Shown in pieces: positions 58,533-64,000 of a stretch of DNA of 64,000 nucleotides (positions within the stretch are counted from its first letter, which is position 1; every line of letters starts with the position of its first letter). The position numbers were made by a program, and so were the translations under genes. Below the pieces are notes generated by a model. That model made no database searches. It was not told where the DNA came from and worked only from the letters and a program-made list of their open reading frames with translations. Source of the stretch: Oscillospiraceae bacterium (GTDB taxonomy: Bacteria; Bacillota; Clostridia; Oscillospirales; CAG-272); NCBI GenBank assembly GCA_015064855.1, contig SVRK01000003.1:94594-158593 (forward strand), read 5' to 3'.

Positions 58533-59372
58533 GTGAAGAAGGCTATTATAATTCCCAATTATTTAAAAGAAGAAAGTATGCAGTTTTCTAAAACCGCAGT
58601 TGAAATTTTGGAAAAAAGCGGTTACAAGGTTACTGTTTTAAAAGAAAGCGAAGAGCCGATAGAGGGCGCAGACCTTGCACTTGTTCTTGGTGGAGATGGC
58701 ACACTTTTGCGCGCTTGTAAAAAGCTATACAAATATGATATTCCTATGCTTGGTATTAATTTCGGTCATCTTGGATATTTAACAGAGTGCAATCCCGATA
58801 CTGCGATTCAAGCTATTGAGAAAATTCTTGATGGTGACTATCGCCTTGAGAATCGTCTTATGCTGAAGGGCAAGGTTGAAAGAAATGGTGAAATTGTATA
58901 TTCATTCGTAGCTTTGAATGAGGCGTCTTTTTACCGCTCAACGCTTCTTAAAGCCTTTGTCGCAGAGGTTTGCATAAACGATATGCTAACAGAAACTGTT
59001 GTAGGCGATGGACTTATTGTGGCAACACCAACAGGCTCAACCTCTTACAATTTGTCGGTTGGTGGACCTGTTTTGACACCAAGCTCTAAAAATATAGTTT
59101 TAACGCCTATTTCACCTAAATATTTTCCTCGCTCCTCGGTTGTTGCAAATGGTGAGGACAGTATAGAAATAAAGGTTGTTGTTGACAGTATTGTAAAGAC
59201 AGGCAATCCTGCGCTTCAAATAGATGGTGACGATGCGTTTACCTTGAACGATGGAGATGTTGTAAAAATCGAGCGCAACGATAAGGATGCGAAAATAATC
59301 AAGGTTACAAGCCAAAGCTTTTATCAGGTTTTACAAAAGAAGCTTTCAAAGGCTACGTACGATAATACATAA
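58533..59372 (+). CDS. nadK: NAD kinase
   Basis: LVLGGDGTLLRACKKL; GHLGYLTE; TPTGSTSYNLSVGGPV. Confidence 0.95.
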   Translation: MKKAIIIPNYLKEESMQFSKTAVEILEKSGYKVTVLKESEEPIEGADLALVLGGDGTLLRACKKLYKYDIPMLGINFGHLGYLTECNPDTAIQAIEKILDGDYRLENRLMLKGKVERNGEIVYSFVALNEASFYRSTLLKAFVAEVCINDMLTETVVGDGLIVATPTGSTSYNLSVGGPVLTPSSKNIVLTPISPKYFPRSSVVANGEDSIEIKVVVDSIVKTGNPALQIDGDDAFTLNDGDVVKIERNDKDAKIIKVTSQSFYQVLQKKLSKATYDNT

Positions 59373-59391
59373 CTTAACAAAGGAACAAAAA

Positions 59392-60234
59392 ATGTATAAA
59401 ATTTTAACAAAAAAAATATTAAACCCAACGGTTGTGCTGATGGAAATTGATGCGCCTCTTGTTGCAAAAAAAGCAGAGCCCGGGCAATTTATAATACTTC
59501 GTACAGATGAAAATGGAGAAAGAATCCCATTAACTATTGCTGATTTTGACAGAAAAAAGGGAAGTGTTACTATAATTTTCCAAATTGTTGGTGGCACGAC
59601 ATATAAGCTTTCCACTATGGAAAAGGGAGAGTATCTTAACGACTTTGTAGGTCCACTCGGCAAGGCAACACATACAGATGGACTTAAAAAGGTTGCAGTT
59701 GTCGGCGGTGGCGTTGGATGCGCTATTGCTTATCCTGTGGCTAAAAAGCTACATTCCTTGGGTTGTGAGGTTCACGCAATTTGCGGATTTAGAAATAAGG
59801 ATCTTGTTATTTTAGAGAAGGAATTTAAAAAAGCATCTTCTAAATTTGTTTTAATGACAGATGATGGATCTGTCGGTGAAAAGGGACTTGTTACAAATGC
59901 CCTGAAAAGCCTTATTGAGTCAGGCGAAAAATATGATGAGGTTATCACTATCGGACCTTTGCCTATGATGAAATTCGTTTGTCTTTTGACAAAGGAATAC
60001 GGAATAAAAACAGTTGCATCAATGAACCCGATTATGATTGACGGAACAGGTATGTGCGGCGGATGCCGTTTAAGCGTTGGCGGAAAGATGGTTTTTGCTT
60101 GCGTTGACGGACCCGAGTTCGACGGTCATCTTATCGATTTTGACGAGGCAATGTCACGCTCAAACCTTTATGGTGACTTTGAGAAGCACAAGTATGAAGA
60201 AGCCTGCAACCTCTTTAAAAAGGAGGTAAAATAA
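59392..60234 (+). CDS. nfnA: ferredoxin:NADP oxidoreductase small subunit (NfnA; sulfide dehydrogenase-like FAD/NAD-binding)
   Basis: PGQFIILRTDENGERIPLTIAD; GGGVGCAIAYPVAKKL; GTGMCGGCRLSVGGKMVFACVDGPEFDGH. Confidence 0.9.
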   Translation: MYKILTKKILNPTVVLMEIDAPLVAKKAEPGQFIILRTDENGERIPLTIADFDRKKGSVTIIFQIVGGTTYKLSTMEKGEYLNDFVGPLGKATHTDGLKKVAVVGGGVGCAIAYPVAKKLHSLGCEVHAICGFRNKDLVILEKEFKKASSKFVLMTDDGSVGEKGLVTNALKSLIESGEKYDEVITIGPLPMMKFVCLLTKEYGIKTVASMNPIMIDGTGMCGGCRLSVGGKMVFACVDGPEFDGHLIDFDEAMSRSNLYGDFEKHKYEEACNLFKKEVK

Positions 60235-60235
60235 T

Positions 60236-61663
60236 ATGCCTAATATGTCTTTAGTAAAAAATCCTATGCCAACTCAAGCTCCTGAAGAAAGAATTAAGAA
60301 TTTCAACGAGGTAGCCCTTGGTTATACCGAGGAGCAGGCAATAGACGAGGCAAAAAGATGCCTAAACTGTAAAAATAAGATGTGTATGCACGGTTGTCCT
60401 GTTAAAATTGCAATTCCTGAATTTATTTCAAAGGTTGCAGAGGGCAAGTTTGAGGAGGCATACGAAATAATTCTTCGTTCTTCATCCTTACCCGCTGTAT
60501 GTGGACGTGTTTGCCCACAAGAAAATCAGTGTGAGGGACGTTGCGTAAGAGGTATAAAGGGCGAGCCTGTTGCTATTGGCAGACTAGAACGCTTTGTTGC
60601 CGATTACCATAATAAAAATCACAAGGATGAAGCCAAAAAACCACTCAAAAACGGACACAGGGTCGCAGTTGTTGGTTCGGGACCTGCCGGACTTTCCTGT
60701 GCATCAGACCTTGCTAAGCGTGGCTATGACGTTACTATTTTTGAGGCTTTACATACCCCCGGTGGGGTTTTGGTTTATGGAATTCCAGAATTCCGTTTAC
60801 CAAAGGACGTTGTTAAAAAAGAAATCGACGGACTCAAGGAGCTCGGTGTTAAAATCAACACTAATATTGTTGTTGGAAAAACTCTTTCAATAGAGGAATT
60901 AATTCGTGAATACGGCTATGAGGCTGTGTTTATCGGCTCGGGAGCTGGTCTTCCCAAGTTTATGGGAATCCCTGGTGAAAACCTCAAGGGTGTTTTCTCG
61001 GCAAATGAATATCTTACAAGAATCAACCTAATGAAGGCGTATAAACCTGAAAGCGATACTCCCATTATGTCATATAAAAGGGTGGCTGTTGTTGGCGGTG
61101 GCAACGTTGCAATGGACGCGGCACGCTGCGCAAGACGCATGGGCGCTGAGGTTTATATAGTTTACCGTCGTGGTATGGAGGAATTGCCTGCTCGAAAGGA
61201 AGAGGTTGAGCACGCAATCGAAGAGGGTATTATCTTTAAAACCCTAACAAATCCAATAGAAATTATACCTTATCTTGATAAAGAAAACCCGCGTAGCCCA
61301 GGAAATATGAGCGTTGGCGGAATGAAATGCGTTGAAATGGAGCTAGGCGCACCTGATGAAAGCGGACGCCGTCGCCCTGTTGTAAAAGAGGACAGTGAGC
61401 ATATACTCGACGTTGACTGCGTAATTATGTCGCTCGGCACATCACCCAACCCACTTATAAAATCTACAACAGAGGGATTGGCTACCGAATATTGGGGCGG
61501 AATTATCGTTGACGAAAACGGACTTACCTCGAAAGAGGGCATTTATGCAGGCGGCGATGCTGTAACAGGCTCCGCAACTGTAATTTTGGCAATGGGCGCG
61601 GGCAAAACTGCAGCCAATGCTATTGATGACTATATTCAAAGCAAAAAAAGAGCGTTTGATTAA
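60236..61663 (+). CDS. nfnB: NfnB / GltA-type NADPH glutamate synthase small-subunit-like protein
   Basis: CLNCKNKMCMHGCPV; CGRVCPQENQCEGRC; AVVGSGPAGLSCA; VVGGGNVAMDAARCA. Confidence 0.92.
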   Translation: MPNMSLVKNPMPTQAPEERIKNFNEVALGYTEEQAIDEAKRCLNCKNKMCMHGCPVKIAIPEFISKVAEGKFEEAYEIILRSSSLPAVCGRVCPQENQCEGRCVRGIKGEPVAIGRLERFVADYHNKNHKDEAKKPLKNGHRVAVVGSGPAGLSCASDLAKRGYDVTIFEALHTPGGVLVYGIPEFRLPKDVVKKEIDGLKELGVKINTNIVVGKTLSIEELIREYGYEAVFIGSGAGLPKFMGIPGENLKGVFSANEYLTRINLMKAYKPESDTPIMSYKRVAVVGGGNVAMDAARCARRMGAEVYIVYRRGMEELPARKEEVEHAIEEGIIFKTLTNPIEIIPYLDKENPRSPGNMSVGGMKCVEMELGAPDESGRRRPVVKEDSEHILDVDCVIMSLGTSPNPLIKSTTEGLATEYWGGIIVDENGLTSKEGIYAGGDAVTGSATVILAMGAGKTAANAIDDYIQSKKRAFD

Positions 61664-61733
61664 ATTTTCATTTTCTCCCCTCGCATACTTCCTGTCATTC
61701 TGGAGCATAGCGATAGAATCTTAAAACTAACAA

Positions 61734-61761
61734 AAAGTCGCACCAAGTGTGCGACTTTTTC
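61734..61761 (+). terminator. terminator
   Basis: AAAGTCGCACC-AAG-TGTGCGACTTTTT. Confidence 0.8.
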
Positions 61762-62073
61762 TTTACCATAAACATTTTTGTTGTGGGGAATGTGCCTCGA
61801 TGTCCCGAGAAAAACAAAACTTGTTATTCTGAACAAAGCAAAGGATCTCCTGCGGAAATTCACAAAAAATTAACATTTATGCTTGATTTGTATAATTTAA
61901 CCAAAAAAATAATATCCATCATCACCTTAAAAATAACGCATTTTGGCAAAATCCCTTAACAGATTGTGTTTTTGAGAAAATCGCTTGAAGCTGAAAGCTA
62001 TATTAAAAATAAAAAACGCCAACTTTTTGTGCAACATCTACAAAAACTATTCTTTTTCTTTTTTTTCTTCATC

Positions 62074-62102
62074 TTGACAGTTTTCCACATATATGTTAAT
62101 AT
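62074..62102 (+). promoter_or_regulatory. sigma-A-like promoter (TTGACA-N17-TAATAT)
   Basis: Upstream of the gene at 62142. Confidence 0.6.
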
Positions 62103-62141
62103 AAATTATCAACACGCGTAATAACACAAAAGGAGAAAATT

Positions 62142-64000
62142 ATGAAAAAGAAACTATTCTTGGCACTTGCAGTAAGCATTATGCTTGTGTGCGTATTTGC
62201 AGTTTCTGTTAATGCGGCGGGCTCAACCGAAAACACATACGGTGACATCACCATAGTTGAAGGAGACGGCGCTCCAACAGCTCCATCGGTGATTAGTGCT
62301 TCGGCAAAAACAGTTGTTTTGTCAAGTGATGGCACCTACTACACGATCCCAACATATTATCTTATCAAGGATAACGCTCAATTTACTTGGAGTCCGAATT
62401 CTTTAGTTGTTTCTCAACTAGGGCTTAAAAGTGGTACAGATGTAAGACACAATGTTGTTCGCATGGAAATTCCAGAGGGCGTTAAAACCTCGGTTGAAAT
62501 CAGTAATGGCGGTGCTAAATTCGAAAGAGCTGCTGAGCTTGTTGAGATTTCATTCCCAACATCAATGGAGCTTATTGGTGAATACTTTTTTAGCGAGGCA
62601 CTAAAGCTTACAACAGTAAAGGGTTATGAACATACTAAGGTTACAAAGGTTTATCACAAAACATTCTATAAAACCCCAGTTTCTAATATAGATATTCCTA
62701 CTACTGTAACTCAACTTGCGAGCTTTGCTTTTTATGGCACAGCCGTAGAGAACTTTACTATTCCTGATGCAGTAACAGAGATTCCACAAGAGACATTTGC
62801 ACAATGCAAATCACTAAAAACGGTTATTCTTAGCAAAAATTCAAAACTTACAACTATCGGGAACTATGCATTTGATAAGAGCACAATTGTAGAGTTCTAT
62901 TTCCCATCAAGTGTTGAAACCTTGGGTACTGGAATTTTCTTTGAATGTAAATCTCTTACAACAATTGAAAATTTTGCTAATACTAAGGTAACAGACGTTC
63001 CTTACAGAACATTTTGTTCTGCACCACTTTCATACATTGAAATTCCAAAAAATGCAATAACAATAGGTGATGATGCATATAAATCACACAAAGCACAAAT
63101 GGAAGAGCTTGTTATTCCAAACACCGTAACATCTATTGGTAAATGTGCTTTTGCCGGTGCTGGAAATAGTTTAACAAGTATAGGAGCGGTTGTTCTATCT
63201 GCGAACTTAACTACATTTTACACTTATGCATTTGAGCACAATAACATAAAGGTTATGTATCTACCTGCTACAGTTACATCAATTCCTCAAGGCGTATTTA
63301 ACAACTGGAAGGACAATTTTGTAGTTGTTTTCACAGGAACAGAGGAACAGCTTACAGATTTGCTTGCAAATACAAACAATGATTCTAATCATAATGGAAA
63401 ATTTGTTATAGATGCCGCTAAGAACGTTAAGTCGGCAGAAGAATATGGCGATATAGTTACCGCTAATGTAACAGGAAAATCAATTGTTTATGGCTACAAC
63501 CCATGCAAAGCGTTTTATGAAGGTAATCACACAGTTGAAACAGAAACATGCTCTGGCGTATGCTCAGTAGTAGGCTGTGGATGTTTTGCAATCGTAGACG
63601 AAACAAAGCATAATGAAGTGACAAAACTTATGTTCGGCATAGATAAGGATGCAGACGGAATAGATGATGAAATCGTAGAAGCAGTAGATTTCTATGCAAA
63701 TATGTACGTTCTTCACGCTTGCGAGTTCTGTGCAACAGAAATGGCTGATACGGAAGAATATGCATCGGTGTTTGTAAAAATGGGTTATTCCGCAGATGAA
63801 GAGGATACAACCTCAATTTCATTCTTTACATCAATAAATTATGCATCACTTCTCAAATATGAAGAAATAGCAGATACAAAATTGCAATACGGTTTAATAG
63901 TAAGTGCAGTAGCAACAAGCTCACCAATTAAGAGCGTTGTAGATGGCGCAATTGAGCTTAATGCATCAACAGTAAAGGTGTCAATGACAGATACTGAATA
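62142..64000 (+). CDS. secreted BspA-type LRR_5 protein, truncated by window end (absent from ORF track because no stop)
   Basis: MKKKLFLALAVSIMLVCVFAVSVNAAGSTENTYGDITIVEG...VTQLASFAFYGTAVENFTIPDAVTEIPQETFAQCKSLKTVIL; RBS aggag. Confidence 0.88.
   Translation, partial: MKKKLFLALAVSIMLVCVFAVSVNAAGSTENTYGDITIVEGDGAPTAPSVISASAKTVVLSSDGTYYTIPTYYLIKDNAQFTWSPNSLVVSQLGLKSGTDVRHNVVRMEIPEGVKTSVEISNGGAKFERAAELVEISFPTSMELIGEYFFSEALKLTTVKGYEHTKVTKVYHKTFYKTPVSNIDIPTTVTQLASFAFYGTAVENFTIPDAVTEIPQETFAQCKSLKTVILSKNSKLTTIGNYAFDKSTIVEFYFPSSVETLGTGIFFECKSLTTIENFANTKVTDVPYRTFCSAPLSYIEIPKNAITIGDDAYKSHKAQMEELVIPNTVTSIGKCAFAGAGNSLTSIGAVVLSANLTTFYTYAFEHNNIKVMYLPATVTSIPQGVFNNWKDNFVVVFTGTEEQLTDLLANTNNDSNHNGKFVIDAAKNVKSAEEYGDIVTANVTGKSIVYGYNPCKAFYEGNHTVETETCSGVCSVVGCGCFAIVDETKHNEVTKLMFGIDKDADGIDDEIVEAVDFYANMYVLHACEFCATEMADTEEYASVFVKMGYSADEEDTTSISFFTSINYASLLKYEEIADTKLQYGLIVSAVATSSPIKSVVDGAIELNASTVKVSMTDTE

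Overview
The window is a low-GC, gene-dense chromosomal segment from a spore-forming Clostridia-like Firmicute (cotJABC, ricT, radA, nfnAB, GTP-type PEPCK). Most of it is housekeeping: a threonine-pathway cluster (asd-ask-hom / thrC-ACT), tyrS, pckG, fba, acpP + Sfp-type PPTase, a Xer-type recombinase, asnB, radA, a holB-ricT-...-trmN6-rsmI-nagA-metG-tatD cluster, gap, two adjacent Ktr/Trk potassium systems, and nadK-nfnA-nfnB. Between these lie several large secreted or lipoprotein genes: Thr-Glu repeat linkers, Cys-rich modules, BspA-type LRR_5 repeats, and a NodB deacetylase. The LRR_5 gene at 62142 runs off the right edge, and asd runs off the left edge. The most unusual signal is non-coding. 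A modular repeat family occurs as six copies (about 7930-8102, 13508-13657, 18463-18645 reverse, 29230-29433, 29475-29678, 29712-29879). Each copy has (i) a stem closing a 27-33 nt loop that carries a GTAC(TTT/TGGT)GTAC hairpin, (ii) a 15-19 nt A-rich spacer, and (iii) a ...CAC/GTG... outer stem enclosing further hairpins. Stem sequences differ between copies while both arms stay complementary, which looks like covariation. Four copies sit at a nearly fixed distance downstream of a gene's stop codon. Two other palindromic repeat families are interspersed, and one lies in the presumed tyrS 5'UTR. A small divergent XRE regulator / SLOG-like gene pair with operator-like palindromes around a near-consensus promoter is also notable. 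No tRNA, rRNA, CRISPR array, prophage or transposase gene was recognised. All calls are by eye, without database searches.
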